A stretch of 64,000 bases of DNA. Origin: Armillaria gallica. Taxonomy: Eukaryota; Basidiomycota; Agaricomycetes; Agaricales; Physalacriaceae. The stretch lies in assembly GCA_037576215.1 (NCBI GenBank), contig JBANDB010000006.1, positions 5,642,001-5,706,000 on the forward strand. Reading direction: 5' to 3'. The position numbers and the translations under genes are program-made. This document shows positions 24,531-37,100 of this stretch, one piece after another (position 1 is the first letter of the stretch; every line of letters begins with the position of its first letter). The notes under the pieces were generated by a model that was given only the letters and a program-made list of their open reading frames with translations, did not search any database and had not been told where the DNA came from.

Positions 24531-24736
24531 TGTTAGTAAACAACGAGCTACATAGTTATAAGCATTGTATCAATGCAAGAAGTAAGTAAAAGCGTACCTC
24601 AGTCTTCACCTGAATGGTTGTAAAAGACTGAGGTACGACGGGGACGAAAAATGAAATAAGCTACTGATGAAACACTTGACTATAAATAGGGAGACTCCGA
24701 AGGTCCGACAATGGGCGTTGACTGAACCTCTCGACA
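24531..24736 (-). repeat. Ty1/copia 3' LTR
   Basis: 206 bp. It differs from the 5' LTR at about six positions, all transitions. Five involve CpG: four CpG kept here and lost in the 5' LTR, one the reverse. Confidence 0.95.
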
Positions 24737-24764
24737 CTCCCCCTGAAGTTGACGCCCAGCGAAA

Positions 24765-26158
24765 CTAAACCCCAGTGAACCCCATACGTTGTAAGAGATC
24801 CATTGCGTGAGGCTTGGAGATGGTCTTCGTGAAGATATCGGCAAGATTGTCTTCAGATGGGATATACTTGATATTGAGATCCCTAAGTTGTACCGCCTCC
24901 CGTATCCAATGATAATCGAGCGCAAAATGTTTTGACTTCCCATGACCCTTCGTAGACTTGGTGAGGTCGATAGTACTGTTGTTATTGCACCAGATGGTAT
25001 ATGGACAGTCCTTTTCAATCTCCAGCTTGTCCAAGAAAGAACCCATCCACATTGATTGTCGTCCTCCATGAACAGTGGCAACATACTCCGCCTTGGTTGT
25101 TGATAACGCTACTCTTTTCTGTGCATGGCTGCTCCACGAAACTGGTCCCCCAGCCATCTAGAATACATAGCCCATTGTAGATTTTCCCGTAGTACGGTCA
25201 TCTCCATGGGATGAGTCCACGTATCCAATTGGTGTGAGTCCATCATCTGTGTTGGTTCCTCTCTGGTACGTGATCTTGTATTGCAGCGTTCCCTTGAGAT
25301 ATGCTAGAACGTGCATCGCTCGGTTTCAGTGGATAGGTCGAGGGTCTGAGGCAAAACATTGGAGGTAATTGGTGGCAAACGCAATATCTGGGCGAGTTCC
25401 ATTAGCGATGTGATTCAATGAGCCCAGTACGGCCCTATAGTCTCTGTGAGCCATGAACTCTTTGTCGGACGTGGGTATTGGTCTTGGTTGTGTGTCAAGC
25501 GCAGCTAATGTTCCAATTGGTAAAGGAGTGGCCTTCAGTTTGGAGTCGAGCATGCCGAATCGTTCTAGCGTTTTCAAGATGAGGTTTTTCTGGTGTAATG
25601 AGATGGATCCAGCGATGTCATTGAATTCGACCATCATTCCAAGGACACTGTTATGCCTACCCATGTCCTTGATGTCGTAGACTTCCCCAATTTCTCTTCT
25701 CACTAACTCCCCTTCAGCCTTGGATGACGAGGCTCCAGATACGTCGTCCATGTACGTGCAAGTAATTGTCTGCTCTCCCCCACGTTTTAACAACCTAATG
25801 CATGGGTCTGCTCGAGATTGGATGTGCCCAAGTGCAGCGAACATCTTGTTGAGCTCGTGGAACCAGGCATTCCCGGCATCCATCGTTCCGTACATCGCTC
25901 AACGCATTCTGAGGACATAATCGCCTGGTGGTAGATCCCTGGTGACGACGTCTTCGTATCCCTGGGGTAGATTGACATAATTCTCGCCTTGAGGCTCGGC
26001 ATTGAGATAGGCTCCAACAAAATCTATGAGCCAAAAATCCAGTCCTTGAGCAGCGACAATCACAAAGAACATTCGGAGAGATTCATATTGAACCACCGCC
26101 GCAAATGACTCGAAATAGTGGAGACCTTTGATCTGGCTGAAGCCCTTTACCACCAGCC
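24765..26158 (-). pseudogene. Ty1/copia RT C-terminal part and RNase H
   Basis: This continues the copia polyprotein after the KDZ insert: VVKGFSQIKGLHYFESFAAVV, the palm segment FVGAYLNAE, catalytic YMDDVSGA, and RNase H with ALSTTKAEYVA, TKSTKGHGKSKHFALDYHWIRE and NLADIFTK. The frame is constant, but stops stand at 25899-25901 (TGA), 25326-25328 (TGA) and 25158-25160 (TAG), fitting CGA, TGG and CAG ancestors. The normal end is at 24765, next to the polypurine tract. Confidence 0.92.
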
Positions 26159-26588
26159 AGGCCATGCTGTAGGATTTGGTCAAATGTCCATGCTGATTAG
26201 CATTCCAGCAGAAGCCTTTACAAGGCTAATTGGCAGCACAGCCACCACACTCCTTTCAGGCGGGGCATTAGCATTTATTGGGCTTGTATGCATACCCTAT
26301 TGGGTCCAGGATGGGCAAAATTTTCTTTTGGTACGGGATCACTTACAATTTCCCATGAATCCGCCAAATGCCCACGAATTTATCCCATTCACATCGAACC
26401 CGGATCTCAGTTCTCTCGGTCCAGAAAGCCGATTGTCATATATTTTATCTCTGTGAATATTTTAACCTCCCACAACAAAATCCCATCCACTTTTGCTTGT
26501 TCATCATTACTATGTAATTAAAATAAAACATGCAAATAACAAACAAGACTATCACCCTACCAAAAACCTCAAAAAAGACGGCGCGACT

Positions 26589-29179
26589 CTAATTTAAAGC
26601 CATACACTGTAAAACCCACTTTGTCTCCTCTATGGCATTCTCCCAAATATCCTTCTGACGCCGTGTGCCTCCTGATGCGACCAAACCCCAAAAAGCGAGA
26701 CCCGCAACCACTGTAATCATTCCATTGATGCCACGCTTGCTCAATTCTCCCCACTCCCCTTTAACGGCACCGCCACGGTGACTTGCGCTTAGCGGTCCCT
26801 TGACTCCATCAATACCTCTCCATTCTGGCTGCAGGCTCTTCCAAAATCCCCACCATTCCTCACTCATCGTGGTCAGATCCTTCAATTGACGATGAGGTAC
26901 CGCTTTCCGGCCACATCAAATCCAGTGGGACACCCAATCCGGCCGGTGCGTCGAGTCGAGAATATCAGGCTTGGGATTATCCACGTCTCAGCTGTTCCGA
27001 CCCTCAAGCAAGGTCAGGTACATGGTGATCATGCTCCACTGACCCGGCAACTCCAGGGCATCAATCGTCCTACGAATCCAAGCGTACCACTCGGCCCAGC
27101 ACTTGCTTTCAAGCAACAAGGCATCAGATGCGCGTGTGGACACCTGATTGATTGGTGGAGATGGTGACAAAGCGGCGTCTGCATCGTCGGTAGAGTCAGG
27201 GAGGGGTGAGGAGTGTCTGGCCTCAGGGACTGGGGAAGAATGAAAAAGGGGAGTGTCAGGATGTTCAGGAGAGACTGCAAAAGGATTCGGATTGTCATTA
27301 GAACCTGTGATGGGTGCAACATCGCCAAATGACATAGCCAGACTGTGAAGGCCTGTCTTCGCACCCACAGAGGCTCGACGAGCTTCATAACAATCTTCCA
27401 CTTCCCCCGCGTCCCACAAAGCCAGGTCAATATTATCCAGCGCAAACGACGACTTAGTCGTTTTCATGGGAACAGCTATGACCACCTTGTTAGTCACATC
27501 GGCAAGAGGTCAGCTGGATGGGAGGTCATTCAGCGGGATGGCGGGGGGATCACTTATAGGCACATTCAAGTCCTTTTTCTTTGTGCCGGCTTTCTTCGTA
27601 CCATTGGTGACCTGCTTTTCCACTTTCTTTTTCCCCACCTTTTTCTTCTTCTTCTTCGGCTGCTCGTCCTCGTCCTCCACTTCGTTGTGACCTCGTTTAG
27701 CTTGTGAGCTCTCTTCTTGCAAGTCCATCACTTCGTCGATAGCCACACCTGCATCTGATGTGGTGTATGCAGCCAACTCTTCAGGTGGGAGGGATCTTGC
27801 AAGCTTGTCATCGTCAGCTATAATAATTGCATTCGTGAGCTTTGACTCGGAGATCAAGACTATCAAAAACATACTGTAGCATGTCTCCACAAACTGTTCA
27901 AATAACCTCGCACTGCTCGTGTAGTGGCCAGGCATAGCCTCGGGGAATTCTAGAGGCAGCAGCGAGCGATCAAATCCTGCATGGAGCCTGATAATAATTT
28001 CTGTCATGATAGATCCCATGAGATTTTGGGTAAGGTACGTATGAAAGCATGTTAAGCTGTCTGCCTTTCCGTGGTTCAGGCCCTGCGAGATACAAACAGG
28101 TGTGGAGGCCAAGCGCTGAGCCCAGTTTCTTCAGGAAGGGACCTAGCATCGCAGGAAGGCGATCAATAGCTCTGAACGTTTCGTCGTTAGCACACCATCA
28201 GTATAATAACTACCAAGGATACTCACCGTTGCGCCTCCGAAGGATTCAGCAGTTCCCTTGCATTTGCTATCGCGTGCTGCTTCTCCTCGCAAGCTAGTCT
28301 TCCTTCCTCTTTGGCCAACACCTCATACTTCTCCCTCTCTTCAGCAGAAAGAGCCACAAACTGTGTACGCATGTAAGAAGCTGCAGCCCCCACCCGCACT
28401 CTCCCTTGCACTCCAACCTGATTGTCCATGTCCACTTTGACAGCCTCGTAATTCTCCTTCGACCAATGTTCGGCTGCTGTGAGCGCTTGAGACCGTCTGG
28501 TATTGAGACCCATGACATTACATAGAAGAAGGTGTAGCGGGTCAGCCACTTTCAGATTTCGCTGGTTGGTAAGAATGGGGGCTGGACTGGACTTGAGGTG
28601 TTTCCACCAATAGTCAAGCCAGTTGTAAATGCTCTGGAAATTTGAGGGTAAGAAACATGAAGCATCTTTGAATAGAAAACATACCGCCATAATCTGAGCA
28701 ATCTTTGCGGCCTTGAGAGCTTTCCTCTGTGGTGTTAGCACTTCTAAATGGGGTGGAGGTGGAGGTTCTGTCGGCTCCTTTGTCAGGGGGTCATCCCAGT
28801 AGTACGCGCAAAGATAGTTATTGGTGGCTATGAGAGCATAATCTTTTCTGGCAGTGACACCTTGAGCATGATGATAGGCAAAAGGAACTTGGAAAGATTC
28901 CAGAAGTGTAAGACGAGACCCTTTCGCCCATCCTTTTGGGAACAGCAGCAACACAATTGGGGCACCGTCATACTCAGTGTCCTTGGCATCAGTCTCACGG
29001 GGTTTTGCCGTGTCATCCCTGAATGACAAATCATATGTCATTGATTTTTCCGAAAATAGAGCATGATTACCAACCTTTCTTGTCCACCATCCATGCAATC
29101 GCTCACATCTACACCATTCAACATATTGAAGCTCGGCACAAAACGATGAAGATTCCAGTACGACGGTGAGAGACTTCAA
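26589..29179 (-). pseudogene. KDZ cargo gene 1: large TE-associated protein of Agaricomycetes
   Basis: This is a multi-exon minus-strand gene. The upstream exon (29179 to about 28224, itself probably holding an intron near 29070-29010) encodes NFQSIYNWLDYWWKHL and LSAEEREKYEVLAKEE. Introns lie near 28223-28168 and 28035-27998, and one near 27880-27826. The last long exon has an acidic and lysine-rich stretch (KKKKKKVGKKK, nuclear-localisation-like), then WAEWYAWIRRTIDALELPG and a C-terminal WWGFWKSLQPEWR...RGINGMITVVAGLAFWG. I recall this layout in many mushroom genomes next to DNA transposons; its function is unknown. Three in-frame TGA codons (27510-27512, 26988-26990, 26916-26918) break it. 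The true start may lie upstream of 29179. Confidence 0.65.
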
Positions 29180-29478
29180 GGTATTTATCTATTACGTCTT
29201 CAACCCTTTTTCGTACACTTTTGGGATGCCATCGGTGGCTGACTGCAACTGTACAGTTGTAAATAAGCTTCAGCAATCCCTTCAAAAGCGTAACCCAAAC
29301 TACCCACTTCGAACACTTCCAGTATCTACAATGACTGACCACTGCTCCAATGCTGCCACCAGTGACGATGCCCATAAGTAGCGCTCATTCGCCATTCGTA
29401 CAATCTCAAATCTAACTCATTTCAGTCCTTGCGGCTCTAGTCGGTGCCCTCCAGCTCACCCCTGACCAGCATGGGAGA

Positions 29479-30183
29479 ATGGCACGTATCATGTCCCACG
29501 TCTCTGCGGGCAATGCGGCTGGTCCCGTGCACGAGTTGCCGGCAGCGCCAGCTGCTCGTATCAACACGGAGCGCATCGAAAGGATCTGGGCGAGCTCTAT
29601 GGTGGCGCCTGCTGCTCGTGTCGGCGAGGAGCATGTCGAAAGACTCTGGGAGAGTGGTTCCATTGACATGAGGCATAGCCCTACCCCCCTGGATCTGCCA
29701 CCTCTGATCCCTGATCCCAACCCTCCCCCCATTTGCGTACCCGCTGCGATCCCACTCGCCACGCTAGCATGGGCGCTTTCAGTCCCTCCACCTCTGCCTT
29801 CCACCCCTGCACCTGTCCTCACTGCTGTGCCTGTCCCCATCGCGAGCGCTCCTGTGGTTGCCAGTGGTGCGATCCCATTCGGACCGCTCCCTGCCAACAC
29901 CATTGTAGTCCCAGAGGGCTACGACTATCATGTCCCCACGCCGTTACAATGGGGACCATATTACTTGGTTGCTCACGGTCTTGATGTCGGCATCTATGCA
30001 GGCTGGTAAGTTCAGTCTTATGATATTTGATTGTCTTTGTTTAACACAGATTCTAGGGAGCCAACTGCCGCCCTTGTGATTGGGGTCAGTGGGTCCATCT
30101 ACTGCAAGGTGCCGTCAGTTCAGGTGGGTTGTGTCCGCCTGAACATCGCTATTGCGGGTGGCGGGGTGGCATTCCTCCCCTGA
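29479..30183 (+). CDS. KDZ cargo gene 2: proline-rich protein with viroplasmin/RNase H1-N-like domain
   Basis: There are two exons (29479-30005 and 30057-30183) with a 51-nt intron in phase 2 (GTAAGT...TTCTAG), 217 residues, no stop. The N-terminal half has the repeated acidic motif EHVERLWES/ERIERIWAS, followed by a Pro/Ala-rich linker. The C-terminal half (about residues 150-205) reads WGPYYLVAHGLDVGIYAGW, then TAALVIGVSGSIYCKVPS. This fits the small fold shared by caulimovirus viroplasmin and the RNase H1 N-terminus, which binds RNA/DNA hybrids. The domain call is by motif only. The ATG at 29479 is the first in the frame that covers the whole region; a start further upstream with another exon is possible. 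Confidence 0.6.
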
Positions 30184-30489
30184 TTTGGTATGTGTTTTTT
30201 TGGTATTCAATATAATTCATCGACGTTGACAGACTTACTTAGTCATGGGACTGAGCCATGGGTACCGAGCAATTAAGGGAAGACATATGGTAAACGTAAC
30301 ATAGTGGCTAGTAGTTTTGTCTTCACCAAGCTCTTGGCTCATCCCTGTACGCGCCCTTGCTGTATTTTTTATATCTCTGAAAATCTCACTACAAATATAA
30401 TTGCTCATTTGATACCATGTATATTGGACTGGACTAAGAGATTCGGATCGCAAGATAGCAGATTCAGACACACGAGTTTGGTAAATTAA
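30184..30489. other. Spacer between KDZ cargo genes 2 and 3
   Basis: The two genes converge here. AT-rich stretches could serve as 3' ends. No gene is seen. Confidence 0.4.
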
Positions 30490-31010
30490 TTAAATACTTG
30501 TAGCTTGTTGCCACGCCAAAAGCTTCTTGTTATATGCGGTGCAAAGAGCGGCCGGCCCCTCAATTACCGAGCACCAAATATCCTCAAGGTATCTGATAGT
30601 GTTGAATAACGGTTGGCCGGCCTTCTGCACAGAATCCCTCCTTGGTGTACATCCCTCAACTTGGAGTACTTCGGCCAGCACTTCCTCGTATGAGTGACGC
30701 CACTCATAAAGTCGATCCAAGGGAAGGGTGAAAACATCCATATGCCCCTGATGTACATGGTCCGAGAAATACTTCCGCATCAGAGACCTGGTGTATGCCA
30801 CGGGGTCTGTATCGATGTAATTCTTGAAGTCCAATTCGATATGCTTAGCTCGAACCCCGAGTGCAATCATAGGGTCGACTTTTGGCAGAATCTGTGTGGT
30901 GTTGGACCCCCTAGATAATCGTCGTTAGAGACTCATTGATTCAAAGCAAACCAGAGACCCACCCCGCTGAAGGATTTCGCAATTCCAGAGCGTGACTGCC
31001 ACCTATGCGG
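30490..31010 (-). CDS. KDZ cargo gene 3: hypothetical protein (3' part clear)
   Basis: The last exon (about 30909-30490) encodes an acidic/aromatic, mostly helical stretch including VDPMIALGVRAKHIELDF and YLEDIWCSVIEGPAALC, ending at 30490. An upstream short exon (about 31012-30970) may join through an intron with acceptor TCTAG near 30910; its frame is less certain and the true start was not found. I recognise no domain. Codon content and the absence of stops in the last exon favour a real gene. Confidence 0.45.
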
Positions 31011-32219
31011 CGTACTTGTCTGTAGAAATTGTCAGCCGAACCCAGAATAAAGGAAATTTTGACTCACTTGTTTTTCTTTGAGTTTTGATACACGACCTTG
31101 CGTTTTTCGCGAATGCTCTCTTGGTTCCTTGATTCAAACAGACCATCAGTTCGTGAGCTTCCTAAAATAACAAACTATGTGCCTGGCATAGCTACGGTTG
31201 CTTTTTTGCCGGTTGGTGTCGAGCCTAGACTGTTCTGTGACATGTTTTTTTGGTCGACCCATGTGGTTGATAATCAGGATCTGACCTGATTTGGAAGGAG
31301 GGTGGCAACCGTCTGACCGAAATTCTGCCGTGATGTTTTTCCCTTGTTTGCTTCCTGCCTCCTCTCTCCATTGTGGTCGTGTCCCTGTTTTCTGTGAACA
31401 CTCTCCTATGCTCCAAATGCAATCGTCTACACTGTTGTCTGAGCTACCCCTCCTCTAGTGACCACCTGTAAGCGTCGTTCCAGGTTCATGGCCGGGCCAT
31501 GTATTGTAAAGTGTGTATTGCTACTTTCTGTCCTTTCATCTGACCAAAACTCATGTAGGCACAATCTCTCAGCGGTATGTCCGCTAATTTATCTCAAATG
31601 GAAGTCATACACTAATGACATCTTAATCGTCTTTGGGGGACCTACCCACAACCTCTAGGAAGGTGTGTTACCCTCGTACATTTTAAGGGTGTTCAAGGCT
31701 TGTACATCAACCTGTGGTTCCCTGTCTTACACGATTAGCTATTCCTGTTATATTTTGTGCCATGAGACTCATATTGACACTTTGACATAGCCGCGAAATG
31801 AATCCTCACCAACAAAACAGGTATACAAGATGCAACGAGGACGACTCCTTCTCCCGATGTTCCTCCGGTGTTCCCTCCCTCCCTCGCATTACCAACGGTA
31901 CTAAGATATGTCCAACATGGTGTCCTCTGATCGGAATACTCTGAGGTCCTAGCCGAGGGTTGGATCTCGAACACAACGCCCTCTGCAATATTCATGTTCA
32001 TACTGACCCCTATTTAGGTCATCCTCGGACCATGCGCTCATTTCCCACTTACTTCATGGCTAATTCGGCAGATCCTCACCAGGATGGTGTGAATATCTAG
32101 TGTAATCAACTGTACAGATGATTCGCGTGGCTGAGATAGAGTTTTCCCCATAAAAGGGCAGGTCGGAGCATTTCTCTAGGCTCTAATAACCACAGCAAAA
32201 CTGAGCATTTGTTCCCTTG
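31011..32219. other. KDZ internal region without recognisable gene
   Basis: Only short frames of under 90 codons occur, on both strands and without domains. The segment 31,640-32,100 has several C/T-rich runs. The promoter of the small gene starting at 32220 should lie in the right-hand part. Confidence 0.4.
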
Positions 32220-32805
32220 ATGCCTCCCTTAAGAAAAGTAAAAAAGGTACGCTTATTTGTGCAATCCGGTGTTCTATAATGCTGAGACGTTGTATAGCTG
32301 GATTTGTTTCCGGTCGACCAACGCTTTGTGCTGCGACGCAATTGTCTCATCTACATGGCGCTGAGGGTGAGGGGAGTGGATGGTGGCATCGAGTACGATG
32401 AATGGGTGAAGGAATTCATGCGTGGATGGCACCGAAAGTGGCCCGTATTTTGGGAGGACAAGCGTGTCAACCAGGAGGTAGGATTCCTATTTTCATTGAC
32501 AAGCGATAGCTGAGTTTGATGTTTAGCGTGTCATTATGGGACTGAGATGGACCTTTTATTGCCTCCACCCCAATCTGCGCCCTCAAGATATTGAGGCAGC
32601 TGGCCTGATCTCCATTGCTATTGTCTGGTCCATCCCCCTCTCCTGTCACCCCCCGCTGAAGCCGAAGCCGATTTACGTCAGGATCCCGCTCGTCGTCTTG
32701 GATGGCAAAAATGCTTCAGCTGATGTTATGGGCCATGTGATCACGTGCCATATTGGGGACAAGCAGGTGGCAGCAGCAAGCAGTGGGAGCGTTAGTACCG
32801 AGTAG
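32220..32805 (+). CDS. KDZ cargo gene 4: small intact hypothetical protein, 161 residues
   Basis: There are three exons: 32220-32246 (MPPLRKVKK), 32298-32477 and 32527-32805. The introns are 51 and 49 nt, both GT...TAG and both in phase 0. The protein is basic at its start, then has an acidic/tryptophan-rich stretch (IEYDEWVKEFMRGWHRKWPVF) and a C-terminal part rich in Ile/Val (VRIPLVVLDGKNASADVMG). It resembles no family I know. The clean splice phases and lack of stops suggest it is still functional, unlike the transposase beside it. Confidence 0.6.
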
Positions 32806-33139
32806 TGTCTACATGTCATGCTTGCCACTTGTATTATTGCCATTACGATGAAATCTTATGTTTGACTTGCGAAAATAATTTTATGTCTGACTTGAAAATA
32901 ATTTGAGAGATTGCCAACGAGCTTATCAAAGATTGGCATATTTGGGTGTTTGTGACTGGTGGGGAAATGAGCAATTTGATAGAGGGCACACATGCTGATT
33001 AGCATTCAGATGGCATTTTTTGAGGGACCACCAATACAGCCAATTTCGCGTACAACTACCTAGGTAAAACGTCTACAACTCTACTCAGAAAGGCATTGCA
33101 AGGCTGATCAGCACAGCCATCACCCAAGTCACCTTTTCC

Positions 33140-33660
33140 CTAAGAGCTGGTCGCATCCGTGTTAGAATTGGCAATGCCCACGGCGGGGGACGCAACAGCG
33201 GCAGTGGGTGAAACAGCGCTGGCAACCACGTTGGGGACAGGCATGAACTGTGGAGCCAATCCTTGGTCGATGAATGTCAGGTCAGGAAGACATTCATGGC
33301 TGACAGCGAGCATGGCACGGTGGAGACTCTAGAATGAAGATAAAATTGGTGTTGCAGCGGAGGTAAAAAAACAGTTTGCTCACATTTTTTCGCCGCTGCA
33401 CATCCTCTGGTGCTTCTGGCCAGTCACAGAGCCAAAGAGCATACAATTCCTCCATGAAACGATCCGTTTTGCCAGCATAGAGGGCCTCCTCAAACAGACC
33501 GCCGATGTGATGCAGGAATCCGACCTGGTAGTCGGTATAAAGACACTTAAAAAAAATTAGATACCCAAAAACAATCGATATGAACTGTATGCATGACACC
33601 ATGATCGTCAGGTGCCTGTGCAGGGGCAGGATCTGTGTTGTTGGTGTTGTTCATGTTGCG
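33140..33660 (-). CDS. KDZ cargo gene 5: small hypothetical protein
   Basis: Exon 3 is 33328-33140, ending in an Ala/Val/Ser-rich tail and TAG. Exon 2 is 33545-33384, encoding YQVGFLHHIGGLFEEALYAG and LWLCDWPEAPEDVQRRKN. A 55-nt intron lies between them. The probable first exon (ATG near 33654, MNNTNNTDPAPAQAPDD) does not join in phase with the best visible splice sites, so either the start is elsewhere or there is a one-base lesion. It converges on cargo gene 4 and may share a divergent promoter with the KDZ transposase. No domain is recognised. Confidence 0.45.
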
Positions 33661-34139
33661 AGGTGATGAAAGAGGGAAGGAAGATGTTCAGAGGAGTACG
33701 AGGGGGCCCCTTGCAAGCACGACAAGCAAGACCAAATAACATGAGGTGGCGCAGAGCTAACATGGTGCTGATGAGGTTGCAAAGCGAAGGCACAAGGAGG
33801 GAAAGGAGGAGGAAGTCAATGCGTATTTGATGGCTGATCAATTGATCACCCCTGGTTTATTTGCCGACATTTGAGAAACCGGATTGCCTATGTCAGTGAA
33901 TATATGTCATGACAGATACATATTGTTTTCACACAGCATTCGGCATATTCGGCATTGTACGTCATGATTGACGCACGTGATCAAGTGGACTTGGGAAAAT
34001 TTTGGGTTGCACACAGTACACAGCCTTCGGCGCTGTCAGCACGCTCATGAAGGGTCGACCCAAATTGTATTGTGCAGACAAGCAGGCGGTCTGGAATGAC
34101 CTTTCTATCACCCACAATCATCGAATCAAGGTTGCGAGA

Positions 34140-37100
34140 GGAGGCTCCGTTATTCAGTATGCCGGTCTCCCCATGGACACCGTACTCAGCATGAGACGGT
34201 CATCATCCCCGACTCTCTAATTCCTCAAGAATTCCTATATGACGTGAGTTTTCCCATCTCAGAGCCTCCCCAAATCAAGAAGACGTCTCCGAAGCGATAC
34301 TCCAACTCTGTGCGTAGCACAGTCGCGTCTCCTTACTTTTAAACTCACTGTCTAGATTACAGGACCATCCTATGCGTGAATGGCAAGGTTATGACGACAA
34401 GCCGGGCTATCGAGAGGAATACCTTCTCGAATTACTTCGCCAGAACGGACGTGGGGAGGCCATGTTGCTCTCCAAGTGCGCCAGGTGCCAGACTGGTGAT
34501 CCAACGTACAGATGCGATTCCTGTCCATTGGGCCTGTTGCTATGCCAGTCGTGCTGTCTGAAAGATCATTCCAGCATGCCGCTGCACTTTGTACGGGTGA
34601 GTTTCATTTTTACCTCTATCTCGTTTGAGTCACTCACCACCAAATGAAGAAGTGGACGGGGGAGAGGTTCGTCAAGACGACGCTGCATGAGCTCAGTCTC
34701 CACGTACAAATTGGACATTTTGATGGCTCAGAGTGTATATGTCTGGAACAAGCTGGATGAACGTTCACAGTCATGGACACCAACAGGATTCACGAGGTCG
34801 ACATCAACTACTGCGCCTGCGACCGTCGTGGTGGCTCGACCTGACGTCAACAACTCCTTCGTTTCGGCTGGTACCCTGCAACACTCTATCATCCCTGCAC
34901 CTGTGCCACGTTGACGCTCCTCGACCAGTTTCATGCATTGACGCTTGCCAGTAAGGTATCGGGGTACAATTTCTACAAATATTTGGCGAGCATGACCGAC
35001 GCCTGGGGTATTGACCTTCCAAAGGTATGCACGAGCATATTCTTCTACCTGCACAACAAGACTGACATTGCAGCTTAGAGAAAATACAAGTCTCTCCTTC
35101 GTATGGTCTGCCAGTACCGACATCTGAAGATGATGATGCGGGCTGGAAGAGGACAGGAGGAGAATGGTATAACAACGACATCTCCTGGAGGATTAGCACT
35201 TTGCTGTCTGGCGTGTCCTATTCCCCACGTCAATTTGCTGGCTGGATGGGAGTCGGCATCCCGATCTATAAGGTATGTCTTAACTTCAATGTCCCAACAT
35301 ACTCACAAACACCTGACACTGGGAACAGCTTTCTTTATCGTGGCATCTTCGTGCTGGATGCCAACTTTCGCCTCAAGAATCTCTTCCGATCGACTAAGGA
35401 AGCGGACCCTGGGTTACACACAGGCCTGGCCTATTTCGTCAAATACACCCTGTACCTACTACACTTGTCCAAGTATGTGACTCAAACGGACGTAAGTATC
35501 AGTTTGATTGGTGGAAGGTTCATCCTGACATGACATATCTGAAGATTTCGATGTGTAGTGGTTTTAAGACCCTGCAGCAGGCAGAAACCAGGGGGGAGAC
35601 TGGTCTTCACGCTAGCAGTGTCGCAATGTGTGTGTGTGCTAGGCACGAAATGGTTTGTGCAACAGGTGTCGGCGATCTACAAAAGGGTGAACGGTAGGGT
35701 TATCCATCCGATACCTTCGTGCTGGGCACTAACGTCGATGCTACAGTTACGTGAATATGGACTATGTAATCATGTCGGGGGCAGCGTTGCTTGGGCTTCA
35801 AAAGCTCTTCGTCTCGTATGATATTGCTTGTCAGTGGAATATAAACTTCAAGACACGGATGAAGGAGCTCCCTTCCCATCTGCGACTGCGAGGTGGAGTC
35901 GGATTGTCATGTGGTGTCCCAAAGCTGCATGCAAAGGCACATAAATTGGCATGTCAGTGCGAATATGCCATCGGGATACAATCTGGCACTGGGTGGACTG
36001 ACGGTGAAGGCATCAAGCGGACCTGGGCAGTGGTGAATGCGATCACATGGTCAACGAAAGAGATGGGTCTGGGATCGAGGCACGACACGCTCGACGACCA
36101 TTTTGCCTATCATAACTTCGTGAAACTAGTTGGCCTTGGTAAGTGCGGCTGATCCTTGTTGATATGACATGTCTAATTGAGCAATAGGTGACATGCTACA
36201 CAAAAGATTAACAGAAGCAGAGAATCAAGTTGTAGCACATAGGAAATACCATAGCGACTTCACAAGGGCTCTCCCAAAACCGGAGTATGCAGAAGAATGG
36301 ATGGTGGTTGTCGAGGAATGGGATCAAGATTGGAGTAAGCCGAGTCCTTATCTTTCGGTGGCTGAACGTAGGTTGTACATCTTTGTTCTTGATTTGATAC
36401 TAACGGTTTCATATCAAGATGTGACGGAACAAGATCTCAAAGCAAAACTAAAAGAAGACGAGCGCCGTGCCAAGGCTTGCAGCGAGATTCCTATCCACAA
36501 GATCAGCACAACAGCATGTCTAGGCCTAGGATTACTGATAGAGGATTCCCAGTATGTGATCCACTCAGTCCAGCAGTCGCTAAGGTACTGATGAATCATT
36601 AGACGACGGATCGGCACAATTGTGTCTGGAGAAGGGGAGCTATCATCCTCGGAGCTTGCAGATGTTGATATGCGATGCACTAATCTGGAGAAACTGATTG
36701 AACAGTTTAGAGAACTTCAGATCATTTATATGCTGGGCATAGCATTGCAAATCGAGCGGGAGCAGGAGGCAGCCATGACAGCAATTGAGGCCGAAGACGA
36801 CAAGCTGTGGTTTCCTTCCGACCTCAGCAAGGCGGTACGCAATTTGATCTGTCATTCGGGACTGGGTGAGAAGGAGAAAGTCTTATGAGAGGCTCAGTGT
36901 TGGGATGCACTAGCTGCCATCCGTTCTTCATTGAGAGCAGAGGCATCCATTCACACATTTTGGAACGAGCATCTGCAAGGACAAGAGGCACTATCACATG
37001 CTTCGGACGTGCTCGACAGCTGGAAAGCGAAGCGAAACCTAGCTGCGCAGAAGTACCAACGTGCCCGCAGCGCCCTGCTGACGCTATGAGGCCCAGGCCC

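Noticed and set aside
27466..27707. Phe/Leu-rich plus-strand frames resembling membrane proteins
   Set aside because: They are the antisense of the lysine-rich stretch of KDZ cargo gene 1.
26159..34000. A TET/JBP dioxygenase gene, expected from published KDZ elements
   Set aside because: No HxD...H...R-type signature was seen in any frame of the cargo region.
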